Assembly: GCF_000149955.1 (NCBI RefSeq)
Contig: NC_031000.1
Coordinates: 406,761-470,760 of the forward strand
Length of the DNA stretch: 64,000 bases
From: Fusarium oxysporum f. sp. lycopersici 4287
Lineage: Eukaryota; Ascomycota; Sordariomycetes; Hypocreales; Nectriaceae
Reading direction: 5' to 3'
This document shows, in pieces, positions 9,690 through 21,024 of this stretch (its first letter is position 1; every line of letters begins with the position of its first letter). The notes beneath the pieces were generated by a model that made no database searches, was not told the DNA's origin, and saw nothing but the letters and a program-made list of their open reading frames with translations. The position numbers and the translations under genes are program-made.

Positions 9690-11770
9690 AAAATCCTCAG
9701 ACAAATCATCCCTAAGAAGTCGCAAAGGAAACAATAAGCTCTCCAAAGATACAAGATAGCATAGATGATCACAGCTTTGAGACCCCGCCTTTGAGGGCAG
9801 CTAATGATCCTACCGGCGTGCCTCATTTTCCGCCCGAGAGGGCCACGGTGATGATTTTCAACCTTTCAACCTAGAATATCATGATTTCAAGATCAACCCT
9901 CTATTCAAGGAACCACTTGATTTATTCCAACTTTTCCTACCTATTTCCCTTTTTGAATCATGGACTAAATACACTAACAGTTGGGTCGTTTACCTACTTG
10001 AAAATTCCGTTATTGATAACTGGAATACCCCCCTTTCCAAACACTCACGCATCCTCAAATGGGAAGGCATCACCACAGCATCAGCTTACGTATAGCTTGG
10101 AGTCATTATTTACCTAGAAATTCGATTCATAGAGAAATTACAATAAAGGACCATTAGAAGGCACCCAGCCTAGGAGATCAGCACCGTCTTCACTCAATCA
10201 TCAAGTTCATGCCGTTACAGAAGTTCGAGCTAATCAACAGGTATTTCCGCACTTTTAACTACACCTAACTCAATATAAGGGATGAGAGCGATCTTCCAAA
10301 GACCTTCCAAGCGGCTAAAGAGTGGTCTGATCACATACAGAAGGTGTTAACCAAACTCTATCCTCCAGGGACTAATCTGACTGTAGATGAGTGCATGATC
10401 CCGTTTATAGGCAGATCAAAAGAGACAATAGTCGTCAAGAATAAGCCCACTCCAGTGGGGTTTAAAGTCTGGGTTACTACGCAACAGGGCTTCTTTCTAC
10501 AGTGGCTTTGGCATGTCAAGTCATCACCATATACCGCTATGATCATCGAACTACCTATGCCGAAGCCGCTTGGCAAGAGGGGAAAGCTATAGACCGAGAT
10601 TCCTCTCAGCAATACTCAAAGCGTCGTTGTTCACCTAGTGAAAAGTCTGCTTCCTTAGACATATCACGTCTTTACAGATAACCTCTTCTCGTCATCGCAG
10701 CTCTTCCGCCTTCTTCGGTAGCTTGGCTTTGGTGCCACAGGCACGGCACGCCCTAACTGAGGCATCAGCACCGAGATGAAGCAGATAAAAGAGACCAGCA
10801 AAGCTCCTGACAGCACGCCTTTGAAGTATAATGAGGTCATACTGATCCCGACGCATGATAAACAGGTACGGACGACTGTTAGCTGTATTCCCCTTATTAA
10901 TTTGTCTCTTTTTATTCCCCCTAGGTCATCTAAATTGCTTGGAAGGATAGCAGCGTGGTGCTCTTCCTTTCAATTGCGCACAGCGGGGCCTCTCACAACC
11001 GCACACTAAAAAAGAGGAAGCTGCCGGCTAAGAGAGGGACGAAGGCAGAGGCACAACAGCTGCAGCAGAGTTTCAATGGGGATAGCTTCAAGATAATCCC
11101 TATTACTACTATAGCTGCTCAGTATAACGATGAAATGAATCACGTTGACCGCAGCGATCAGATAAGGTCCTATACAACATACGAGCATCGCTTCCGCCGC
11201 AGTCCTTGGCAGGCGCTGCTTTGGAATTTCCTCCTCGAAGTCGCACTTGCGAATAACTTCATTTTGCAGAAGAAGACCCGGCACCCTCGTTGGAAGCCCC
11301 ACGGCAGGCTACAGGCTTGGAAGGAATGCATTTATAACGCCATTTTCAACCGTTATGCCACTAAAAGTCATGAAAGGAAGAGAGGCCGCACAGGGAAGGA
11401 GGAAGACATTGAAGATAATGAAGCACGGCAAAATCACCTACTGAGAGATATCAATCATGTCTATAGAGGCATAAATTCCGACTGCTTAGCTTGCAAAGGC
11501 TGCCGGCAGGGACACCCTCAACCCTTCAAAAGGAAGAAGGAAAAAGGAGGTTATCTACAGCCAATATCAGGAAATAAACGAAGGGTCCAGACCCGATACG
11601 GCTGTAAAGTATGTGATGTAGCTATTTGTAACACGGCAAACTGCTGGTACTTCTATCACACATAGAAATAGGTGTGTGAGAATGTACCCTTCGTTGCGCT
11701 CATTTGATAAATCCTTTACCCCGGTCGTGACCCCGCTGCTGTCTTATGCCGCTCAAAGAGATAACACCAA
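9690..11770 (+). mobile_element. piggyBac-like element, decayed copy 1
   Basis: A transposase pseudogene in several frames. The N-terminal part (about 9750-10590) keeps LTVDECMIPFIGRS (first catalytic D) and TPVGFKVWVTTQQGFFLQWL; about 10640-10860 keeps HVFTDNLFSSSQLFR (second D); about 10950-11665 keeps NEMNH-type VDRSDQIRSYTTYEHRF (third D) and the C-terminal Cys-rich domain with SDCLACKG, YGCKVCDVAICN and CWYFYH. At 10867-10924 a GTACGG..CCCTAG intron precedes V-x-x-IAWKD, at the same place as in the 23 kb copy. Stops and frameshifts are frequent. The copy at 33.7 kb is closely related over its whole length, including about 100 bases beyond the stop (shared GTGACC and GCTCAAAGAGATA), which sets the approximate 3' limit. 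Confidence 0.85.
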
Positions 11771-11829
11771 CTACATAAACAGCAATTGCAATAGGAATAT
11801 TCATTCAATTTAATCATAGAGTATATCAA

Positions 11830-12795
11830 TCAATAGCCCTGAATCAGAGCTTCAATATTGTACATACCACCCCGTGCCTGAATGACTGCACGAACTTGCT
11901 CTCGCATTGAAGTTGTCAGCTTCAAAATCAGGTGGGGAGGCAAGGCTGCCCACGCCTCTTGGCACCATCTGATCAACTCGGCTCTATCGGTCTTGTTATT
12001 CTTCAATTTATAAGTTCAGGGCGCATCCGACGAACCTTGTCTTTTAAAGCTTTCCAGATGTGTTCAATGGGGTTTAAATCAGGCGGATGGGACGGCCAAT
12101 TAATGGGAATAATCCCATGTAACAGCAGCCAATCCATTGACGGTTTTGCGATATGAACCCGGGCGTTGTCTTACTGAAATTGCTCAAATTCATCAATAAA
12201 AGGAAGAAAACCTTCTGTCAGGGCTTTACAATAAGACCATGCTTGAATATCCCTTCTTATTTGCTGTAATATCTCTATTATAGGAATAAGATAAGACTGC
12301 TTGTCTCTAGCAAGGGCTCCCCAGAACATAATAGAAATAGTCGGTTTAATATGCTGCCGGATAGTAACTAGATCTGTACGGTATTTCTCATTAGGCCGGC
12401 GAAAGACCTAGCCGTTAGGGTTGTTCGGCGCATTCGAAACCGTGACTTTGTCTGTAAAGCAGATCTTTGAGAAAGTTAGCGTTGAAAGGGTTGGATTTTA
12501 GCGGCATTTACTAGTAAATATTCGTTAATACGGTGAATCCAAAAACGCGCATATTATAGCCGTGCTTTTGCATCGTCTTGTGACAGTTTAATCCTCTTCT
12601 TTTATCTCTATTTGCGCCGCCAATATCACCCCAACCGACGACGTAGTGTCCGGGCTGATACCTTAACACCAAGCTCTAACAAAGCTTCATTCTAAGTAAT
12701 TGAGCGGCTCTGTTTAATAAATGAGTTAATCCTTACAATCTCTAGCGCGCTGAGTTTCCTGGGACGCTCTTTTTGTGGTCTAGAGACGTTATTGT
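11830..12795 (-). pseudogene. Tc1/mariner transposase pseudogene
   Basis: Read on the minus strand in mixed frames: an N-terminal HTH-type segment (RPRKLSALEIVRINSFIKQS, ARTLRRRLG) near 12.65-12.79 kb, a central segment with IMFWGALARDKQ, then QDNARVHIAKPSMDWL and the DDE_3 C-terminal signature WPSHPPDLNPIEHIWKALK at about 12.05-12.16 kb. These are hallmarks of Tc1/Impala-type DDE transposases. Multiple stops and frameshifts break it; the last codons end in TGA at 11830-11832. It lies directly between the piggyBac 3' end and the hAT relic with no recognisable spacer, so it probably inserted next to or into them. Confidence 0.78.
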
Positions 12796-12799
12796 GGTG

Positions 12800-13676
12800 T
12801 TCTTTCTACTGTTTGATTGTCCGGGAGACTGTCCTGGGATGGGTAACTGCAATTGTACTCGCATCCAAACGAGTCCGCTGAGGAGAGACCATATTACCAG
12901 CGGAGGAAAATGCTCTCTCACATTCGGCAGCCATTGCAGGGACTGATAAGGTGTCCATGATGTGAGCTTTGTAAGTATGGAACTCGGTGATAATCCTGAT
13001 CCGAATCGTTTTATGCCTGAGGTTTGCTGAGGTCTCTTGAACCAAAGAGTCAAGGTAACCAAAGACCTTCTAGAGCCCCTCGTACTCAGAGACACGTAAA
13101 GAGAGATTTGCGTCTGTGATCCACTGGGTAAGCAGGCGCTGAAAAGTTAATTTGTCAAAGCGAGCAACTAGCTCATCACGGAAGTCGTCCTCCTTCCGGT
13201 TTTTTTTTTTTTCTCTTTTTTTTTTTTTTTTTGCGGCAAGGTCTTGAAGTGTTAGTTGATTCAGAGTCCGGTGTGTATCACTTTACCTTTAAGGGGTCTG
13301 GATTGAAAAGGTTGTGGGCTTTGCTAAGGTGTCCCTCAATTTTCCGGGTGTTAGAAGAGACATAAACCTTTGGCTTATGCACCTTCTGCTGGATACAGTG
13401 ACAGCAGAGCCAACTGGACGGGTCAGGCTTGCTGGCTGTATTTCTGGTCTGAACGTCATAGCCATGAGCCCAAAACCCCCCAGTGGCTAGCTCAGTCCGG
13501 ATTGAGAGGACCCAACGACCCCGAACAGGCTGAGAAACTGCGTCCCAGTCTTTGATGATCGCGGAGATGCCGAGGGATAGTGACAAATCCAGCTTTCGTA
13601 GCTCTGCCAGACTTGATATATCTGAAGAGCCATTAGGATCGGTTGAGAAGCTGAATATATCGCTAGGGGTTGCCAT
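12800..13676 (-). pseudogene. hAT transposase, internally deleted
   Basis: The N-terminal part (from ATG 13674-13676) carries a BED-type zinc finger: WLCCHC..QQKVHKPKVY followed by EGHLSKAHNLF. A second stretch (about 13.10-13.20 kb) reads FQRLLTQWITDANLSLRVSE, which in hAT proteins follows the finger. It is then joined almost directly to the C-terminal dimerisation domain, LSVPAMAAECERAFSSAGN and SPQRTRLDAS (about 12.84-12.96 kb). The catalytic centre between them is absent, so this is a defective, non-autonomous copy. A poly-purine run (13.20-13.24 kb) and one TAG interrupt the reading. Confidence 0.82.
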
Positions 13677-13869
13677 TATGAAATGGTTTTGTGGCAAAGA
13701 CCAGGCCCACTGAGTCCGGGACACTTCGCAGGACGAGCAAAATTTGCATGCATGATCTCAATAGCAAAATTTGATCTACGGTTTGACGAGGAATATGAGT
13801 GCAAAACGAACGAAAAAGGCAAGACATGAACAAAAGCAAAAATACAGGGAGGGGTACCAGTACTACCCC

Positions 13870-13990
13870 ACATTTCATCTATCTACCTGGCGGCCAGATA
13901 GATAGGTGATGCACAAGGGCCAGCAGTAGATAAATAGATGTAGTCTACATCTATCTACATTTACATTCCATCTACATCGGTAAATATATT
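13870..13990. repeat. Clustered ATCTAC/GTAGAT motifs with an inverted repeat
   Basis: Upstream of the hAT transposase start there are at least six copies of ATCTAC or its complement within about 110 bases, plus an imperfect palindrome (CTATCTACCTGGC..GCCAGATAGATAG) at about 13878-13905. hAT elements typically carry such short subterminal motifs as transposase binding sites. Placement relative to the transposase fits; the true terminal inverted repeat was not found. Confidence 0.45.
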
Positions 13991-14039
13991 CCCCACACTG
14001 ATCGTATGCTTTTATTGGCCGGTATTTTCCTATTCTTCC

Positions 14040-14610
14040 TTGTTCACTCCTCATCAGCACCAGTATGCAAGTTGAAAGAAAGAGCATGAGGTTGTTATCT
14101 TTCCAAGCGATTTGAGAGACCTAGGAAGGAGGGAAAGAGATAAATTGGTAAAGGAAATAAACACAAATATATCTAATACACTCACAAGGTTGTCCACTGT
14201 ATGGGATAGCTCTCACCTGATTATAGTGAAAGGCGGCGCCGGTGCCCGCCTTATCCCTCCTTTTGGCCTCCTTTGGCTCCTTGCTGATGCCGCAATTTGG
14301 GCGTGCTGTGCCTGTGGCCCTGTTGCCTGCCTCGCGAAGGGCACGGAAGAGATTTGGCGAGGAGAAGAGGTTATCTATGAAGACGTGATATGTCTGCTTT
14401 GGCAACATATTACATCAGTGAAAGACGACACTCTGTGTATTGCTGAGGGCCACGACGGCCTTGGGCTTTCCCTTCTTCCCCTGCGGCTTCGGCGGAGGCG
14501 GCTTAAACAACCACAGCAGTGTATAGTGATCCCTTCAAATGCTAAAGCCACTGCAGAAAGTGGTCGTGTTGCGCAATAATCCAGACTTTGAAGCCGACTG
14601 GTGTGTGAGG
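14040..14610 (-). pseudogene. piggyBac-like fragment, copy 4
   Basis: Minus-strand pieces match the middle of the piggyBac transposase: TPVGFKVWIIAQHDHFLQWL (about 14.54-14.61 kb), then YHVFIDNLFSSPNLFRALRE with the second catalytic D and RATGTARPNCGI (about 14.25-14.40 kb), a vestigial intron (GTGAGT..TCCTAG), and QIAWKDNN (about 14.07-14.11 kb). The first D region and everything after IAWKD are gone or replaced by unrelated sequence. It is a decayed internal fragment. Confidence 0.75.
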
Positions 14611-14762
14611 GTTGAGGTATTTCACCCGTAACCCTAGCAAGTCCAGGTTGTTTTTCCGTTGTAATACGCCAGCTACAGCACAGCTTCCCCCTTCCACGAT
14701 GATACCCTGCTCATACCGTACATGAACAGCCTTAATATTCATCGAAAGAATTCAGGCTCATT

Positions 14763-17050
14763 CAGTAGCAAGACTTTACGCCATAGTTAGGGGTACAGGC
14801 CGCAGAAATGAAGTTGCTGGAGCTTGAGGTTCTGTACGATGTGGACCGGAGAATTGTGCCAACCCAGAGATTCTGATGGCATATGACTATGGCCTGTTCG
14901 AGCGCACTCCTGGGTACACATTGGCAATGCTCCGCCGGAAATAATGGTAGGTCGCTATACAAACACGATGTCGCCCGCTAAGCGACTTATTCCAAGGCTC
15001 CAAAAAGCATTTCTTTTTTCAGCAATACTCCGGCGAGGCGGATGAGTGAGGGCAGAGGCAAATGCGGCTGTGGTTTCAGAGGCTCGCTGAGTTAGAATAT
15101 GTAGGTGTTGGGGTTCGGAGGGGGATCCGCCTCGTCCCGATGAAGGGACTGGTCGAAAGTTATCTCTTCGTACCGTCGATGTAGTATTCTGGCTTGCCGA
15201 TGATGCAGGTTCAATTGTCTATGACGGTGAGGCACGTCGTTCGATGCAAGTGATGTCCTGGGACAAGATTCACAAACAGGAGTGAATAGCCCGGTGATTT
15301 AAGGCTGATGGGAGTAAGGCATAGGCCGAAAAGAATATGGTAAGGGAATGGGGCTGGTTATTTCGGTGACTGAAATATAAAACTCCCAAAGCTCGCTGCC
15401 GTCTCCGCCATGAGAGACCCCGCTCTAGTCGGATCTGCAATCTGTCATCATTCTGATGCATACTATTTTGTGCTCTCTTCGCTTAATCGGATAGAGAACT
15501 GACCCACCTGCCCAAAGGGCACTCGGCTTCTCCTGGAATTTCCAGATAGCACCTTCATTTATACAGTAAAATTGAGCCATTGTCAGGCATTCAATTACAA
15601 GCTTGAAGCTACGGCCACCTTCGACTCGCAGAATGTGGGGAATTTCTGTATTTCGAGACCTATATTTCTCGCTGGTGTTGGCGTTTCGAGCTGGAAGAAA
15701 AAAAAAGACACGAAGTGCTGTGAGTTACAAATCTAACATCACACCTTACAGCATCCTTGCTGACCGACAAAGAATCATGCTTATGTGCACGTTGACTGCT
15801 ACGACAACTTGCTATTGTCTGATTCTGTAGGGTTCCTTTGTTCACGAATGCACCAATAGGCGGATGGGCGGTAACCAGAGCTTTAGGAATCCATCTCCTC
15901 TTACGAGCGGCCAGCCAGCGACGAATATCGCAAGGGATCCCTCCGCTTGTGAGGGAGTGATTTTCATTCCCTAAATGAATGTCTTTTCTTCTTCTTTTTT
16001 ATACAAAAAAAGCGAGAAAAGAAAGAAGAAGAAAATGGAAGAAAGGAAGGAAGACAAAAAGAAAAATAGTCGAAAACGACCAGGAGCATCAGTCCTCAAT
16101 GTTCAAGCCATGGTATGCATCAATGGCTTCATGTTGGAGGCCACTTATGAAGGAGACCATTTAAGAGTGTGATTCCTGGACAAGCGAATACGATATGGGA
16201 AGGCAGAATACCCTTGTTCAACCCGCTAGGCTAAAGACTTTCTTCAGTGGTAGCTACTCACTAGTAGCTGTTCCTTATGCACCGCTTGCTGGCTTAATGG
16301 CCTCCAAGCAGTCTGTCAATGGCTGAATTGTAGGATCCGACGTTTCGAACTGAACGTTGACGGCAAGTCTTCCCCGAGCCTTGCAATATGGCGCATAAAA
16401 GAAAATATACCTGTTCCCAGTGACCGGCAAATAAAGAACGGAACAGTTGAACGAAATCAAAATCAGTGCGTTTCCCTCGCAGAGTGTTTTAGTTGAAGAC
16501 AGGAATTCTTCTATGATGACTGGACGGAGGGGAATATGGCAGTGAGAGTTGTTGGGAATGCTAATATTTTCACCCTCTAGGAGAGAGTGTGTTCCTCATA
16601 TTTATGGCAGTTCCCCCTCACCCTAGCCTCATGCCCCCAACAGCCTGATGTGGTCGATTTTGGAATGAATGGGCTATAGACCGCGCAAGGATTCTCTTTC
16701 TCCCGGAACACATACGCGTCACTGAAGAATCATATGGCATTCAACCATGAATATCAGCTTAGAGCGTTTGAAGACATGATTCTCCCGGCCTCGTGACCGG
16801 GTTTCAGTAAGATTTAAATGTTACTTACTCTAACATGCGTCTAGAAGGATTTGAAACGGCCGCTATGCCCCTTGATTCAATGGCCTGACCAGCCAGTTCC
16901 AATATCACCCCTCACTATACGTGGATGGGGCTATCTATCAATATAACACCTCGAGGACTTCCAGTGGATGACATTGCTTGCGACCCATTTAGGAGGTTCC
17001 ATGACAGTGGCAGTCGCTAACACTTAATATCAGAAAGAAGGAAGCAGAGT
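14763..17050. other. Long stretch without recognisable genes
   Basis: Only short, composition-random open frames are present. A purine-rich low-complexity block (AAGAAGAAG, GAAAGGAAGG) spans about 15.99-16.07 kb. No domain, intron-exon pattern or element terminus could be supported; it may be old transposon debris. Confidence 0.4.
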
Positions 17051-17079
17051 TGCCGTCTCAGAATCCTAATTCACCTGGA

Positions 17080-17510
17080 TATACAAGTTTCTGAACGGAC
17101 CAAGGAGAAGCATAGGCCCTCTTCAAGTATGCTACACCCTCCTTACTAGCAGCCGCATTATTCTTCCGCACGTTCTTATTCATGGGTTTGATATATTCGC
17201 TGGATGGAGTCGAAGGGTGTGGCAGCAAATTATCAATAGGCATCCCAGCACCTGCGGTCTAGTACCATATTCGGGGTCAGCGGGGGAACGACACAATTGC
17301 GCCTGGGAAGACCATACCAGACAGAAATCGCATCGGGCACCAAACACCAGGACACTATTGCGGCACTTGGCAGAGCCCTGTTCGTGGTCAGTACTCTAGA
17401 CTTCAAACCAGGAATGGAAGCTTACATAGTAATTCGCGCAGGGGCTAGTCATCTTAGGCAAGATGCAGCAGATCAAAGATAGCTTAGTCGTATATCGATT
17501 CTCCAACGGA
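17080..17510 (-). pseudogene. Relic of a duplicated small Cys-rich ORF (copy A)
   Basis: On the minus strand this block is clearly homologous over about 420 bases to 27.38-27.81 kb. It starts MTSPCANYYVSFHSWFEV, has an in-frame TAG directly after, then continues GSAKC, CDFCLV and SSQAQLCR in the same order as copy B. The reading is broken by stops, so copy A is dead. I do not recognise the family; the spacing of paired cysteines suggests a metal-binding or disulphide-rich small protein. Confidence 0.55.
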
Positions 17511-17604
17511 ACGAAGAGGAAAGATATAAAAGGATCAGAAAGAATGAGATCAAGGATCCGCAGGGCCAGGGTATGAAACCTTCCTAGTACAGCCTTCAAC
17601 GCAG

Positions 17605-18570
17605 CACAGCCGGAAGGGGTAAAATACTATCTATAATTAATCAATAACCCAACAGCTAGAGCGAATGTCATTCCGATGGCAAAATCCGCCAGCTCGTGCC
17701 GTGGCGGGTTCGATTTTTGGCTGTATTAATTAAGCAATTCTTACATTCAATGGGCGGGTGGCCACTTACGCTAAACATGGATGTTACTGTAGTTCAAGAA
17801 TTGCCAAATTATTTTGCCTTATGGAGCCGGCTGCAGTGTAATGTTGTGTCTGCACGGTGGTAGGAAGCTTGTTCTGACCAACCAAGTCAAGATGCTGAAC
17901 CAATCTCAAACGTCCAGCTATTTGCTGTGATAGGCGCTGGTTTCAGAAAGTTCGCCATTGCCATGCCATGTCGTTGCAAAGCCGTATGCGTGACACCTTG
18001 CTGATCAAATCGTGCATGTGGAAAGCTCCCTGCATCCTGGCTCATGTTTGGTTAGCAACAGGTAGGAGGCTTGAGAGGGTCACATGCTAAATCCATGCAA
18101 ACTGCACAGCCGACGCTGTTTAACGCCTATTATGCAAGCCCCAAAGCCATTAGGGATGCGGCTAAGGGGCCACGGAGTTACATTTTTAAGAGTCCGAGTT
18201 AGTCGCAAACGGCACGCCCACGACATGGCACAGCTCTTTCTGAACTCTGATAAAGCCATCATGGAAGTTCTCAAAATAAAGGCGCTCCATGGGCAGGAAC
18301 TGCGAGGACTAGAGGTCGTTATAAGTGATGCATAATTTGATATGTGAGTAGCTCAAACATAATCCCAACTTCGTCTCTAGATAGTACGCTATTTTATATC
18401 ATAAGCTGGTATATAATAGCTGCTCGTAACAATGTAGCAGTATGATGTACGCTCGCTGACGTCAGAAAACAGATATAGTTAGCACTAACGATTACGCCAC
18501 GTTTCAAGATATCATCGAGGCGCTCGCTCTTCTTTAACGCTTACATTAATGGCTTACTGTGACCAGCCGA
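17605..18570. other. No recognisable gene
   Basis: Open frames near 18.08-18.34 kb on both strands are shorter than 85 codons and have no known domain. Nothing else could be supported. Confidence 0.35.
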
Positions 18571-18574
18571 CGCG

Positions 18575-18725
18575 CAAACTATGCGGTGCTGCTCAAAAAT
18601 CCAATCCAACAAATTATCAAGCAAATCAAAACAAATGTACGAATGACTCGTTGCGTATCGAGAATATCAAATGCTGTATTTGAAATTTAATTTGATATAT
18701 TTGTGACGAAGCAATATTGTGGGTG
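18575..18725. repeat. AT-rich TTTGA/TCAAA repeat, solo element end
   Basis: The block contains AATCCAATCCAAC, several CAAAT/ATTTG modules and ATTTGATATATTTGTGA. The same modules in the same order occur at 50.14-50.27 kb, just upstream of the pogo transposase start there. It is best read as a solo terminal piece or a short non-autonomous relative of that pogo family. Confidence 0.45.
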
Positions 18726-19329
18726 TCGAAGGTATCACTAAAAGGTTTAATTAACAACTCCTTACATAGGATCCACATCTTAGCCACCGGCAGATCGAAC
18801 CATCTTAGTCATACGGTCTCAACAATTTAACACGCACCATAAGTGAGCGGCTCTCGGGGAGGTGGCCGTGCCTACCCGGAATCTGTCGTGGTTTTCACGA
18901 GGCTGATTAGGTTATTACAACCTCCACTTATAATCCCATTTTCTTGGCATGCAGGTTTTGAGAAAGTAGCCTTATCGACAGCTTATTCTTTAACAAGTGC
19001 GCAACAAACGTCCCAACCTGCCCGAAAGTGGCGGCGATGGCATCCTCTACGACAAATTCGCCCACTGCTTAAGACCCGGACGGATGGCTCAAACGCCGTC
19101 ATCGCCACTCAACGTCGCCAACACTGCCGCAACTACGGAAGCAGTCCACTCTGCGTGCCTCTTATCCCCTCAAGGATAGTAAGCGGACTGGAACGGCAGT
19201 TCATCCAATAGTTTTCCAATAACTTCCTAGACTTCTGGAGCCGCGAGCTCTCTAGTTCCAGATCTGCCTCCAAACCTACCCACAGCAGCGTCGCTGCCTC
19301 GCCTCCTGCTGCTTATGACCACTTAAGCC

Positions 19330-20240
19330 ATCAGCGTCAACATCAACGACAATGACGAGAACAAAATACCGACCCCCTCATCTCCAGGGGCAACCGGTTA
19401 CTACCGCCCCCATTCCGTGAGGACCTTCGTGACTTCATCCTCCTGGAAGCCAGAGCTCCGGGCAGAACATAATAACTACGCAATCCGGACCCTCATCTTG
19501 TGAAAGCTCAGCACTGTTTTGGACTGGATTCGGTAGGTATTTCAACTTAACTCTGAATGGCTATCCAGACCACCGACCCTGACATCCGTGACTTCCTCGT
19601 AGAGAAGCAGGCGGAGTGGGCAGCAGACTCTAGGACCACCACGGTGGAGACTAACAAGAAGTGGTTTACCTATGCGGTCGCAGTCTTTCCCCGTGGACTA
19701 AACGACTTCCATGGCAATACGTTGGACAGCGGAAGTGTTGTGAACGATGAAATAGAAATCCAGACGGGGCTCAAGCCTGTTGACGTGCGCCCTTTGTAGC
19801 ATACCTCGGATACCCTCTTGATAAGACCCTGCTTGTCTCTTTCTTGAAGCCAACTAAGAAATACTGGTCTCTATTTGGCAACCACACGGCTACCCTTGTT
19901 GACAAAAGCCGATCGTCATAGGCAGTGTAAAACACATTGGGACTATCCCTCCTTCGGCGCCTTCCACAAGAGGCCTCCCTGCTGGCGTTGCGGCAAGACT
20001 GGCTACGCTCCGGATGATTGTATTGCCCCAGAACAATGTGTCAACTGCATCGGTCCTCACCGCGCCAGCCTTCACAAGTGCCCAGCTCGCCCAAAGTCCA
20101 TGGCGTCTTTCGCCGACTGGCCAAGGAACAAAGAGAGCATGACCGAACAGTAAGCGTTGAAACATGCTGTCAGCACAATCTAGAAACGCAACCAGAACTG
20201 CAACCACGCGCAGCTGAACTGCAGAGAGACAACACTGCGA
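19330..20240 (+). pseudogene. LINE ORF1 (gag-like) relic
   Basis: Two recognisable segments: 19557-19799 reads FLVEKQAEWAADSRTTTVE and NKKWFTYAVAVFPRGL, the RNA-binding-like part of Tad1 ORF1 proteins, and 19890-20150 holds paired zinc knuckles, CWRCGKTGYAPDDC and CVNCIGPHRASLHKC. Frames differ between segments and stops separate them. Upstream frames (from about 18.9 kb) may be the low-complexity N-terminus but cannot be proven. No ORF2 follows: the relic ends within the 3' end of the oppositely oriented Opy2-like gene. A 3'-truncated LINE is unusual and suggests later deletion. Confidence 0.7.
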
Positions 20241-20276
20241 ACAGAACCGAGCATCGATTTGTATGGACGATGGTAG

Positions 20277-21024
20277 TTAAATCGCCTGTTGATAATACCG
20301 AGATAGATTCGAATGGGCCGATCCTTGAAGGTCGCAAGGGAAGAAAAAGTGTTGGTCATTGTTCTCATGGCCTCGGTTGCCCTCCGTGTGATGCATGGGG
20401 GTCAGCGGGACGGAAGAAACAACAAGGTTTGATGACGTCAGAGCCGCTCGGTTGGTAACGCCGGGGATGTAGGCGATCTGTATAATATTGGAGGCTCGAG
20501 TAAGAATGGTGGGAGCCATAGAGTGAACGGTATGTGTCGATAAGAGAGAAGTTCTCCTCGAGGCGGCATCCATTTCGGAACCTTGCATAGGGTCCATGTC
20601 GAAGACATGGATAGATGTGGGACTCTGTGACCTCTTAGGCTTGATATAGAGCCTCCAAACTAAATATGTAGCGGCGAAAACTATTACAATGCTAGCGATG
20701 ATACCGCCAATGATGCCGCCAATGGTTAGGCCGCAGCCGCCTTTCTTTGATTCGGCCTCTGTATTCCTCCTGGAGGCAGATGTAGCATATTGGACACAGT
20801 AGAGGGGAACGGTATATCGGCAGCTCTTGCTGTCTGAGCACTCGGGACATTGAAGCCCAGTGCTATTGCCACAACTGATCGCGTCGTTTCCCTGAGGGAT
20901 TAACTCAAGTACTGTGGACAGTTGTCAGCGGCAGTCGATAGGCATGAGTACAAGGGGCTAATAGTCACTCACCACGACTTAACTCATCCCAGACTCTAGC
21001 ACTGATACATCGAGACACACCCAT
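20277..21024 (-). CDS. Opy2-like membrane anchor protein, probably C-terminally shortened
   Basis: Two exons, 20973-21024 and 20277-20911, with a 61-bp intron (GTGAGT..CTGAC..CCACAG), give 228 residues. An extracellular Cys region (SCGNSTGLQCPECSDSKSC) is followed by a Gly-rich membrane helix (GLTIGGIIGGIIASIVIVF, residues about 63-85) and basic stop-transfer residues. Then comes THTVHSMAPTILTRASNIIQ, IAYIPGVTNRA, which I know as the most conserved cytoplasmic motif of fungal Opy2 proteins. Opy2 tethers Ste50 to the plasma membrane upstream of the HOG MAPK cascade. The last 35 or so residues are atypical and end where a LINE ORF1 relic begins, and Opy2 homologues are usually longer, so the tail is probably truncated. 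It has few cysteines for the family and may be a paralogue. Confidence 0.7.

Noticed and set aside
17690..17740. tRNA-like B box GGGTTCGATT
   Set aside because: The flanks do not pair as a T stem and no acceptor or anticodon stem fits.
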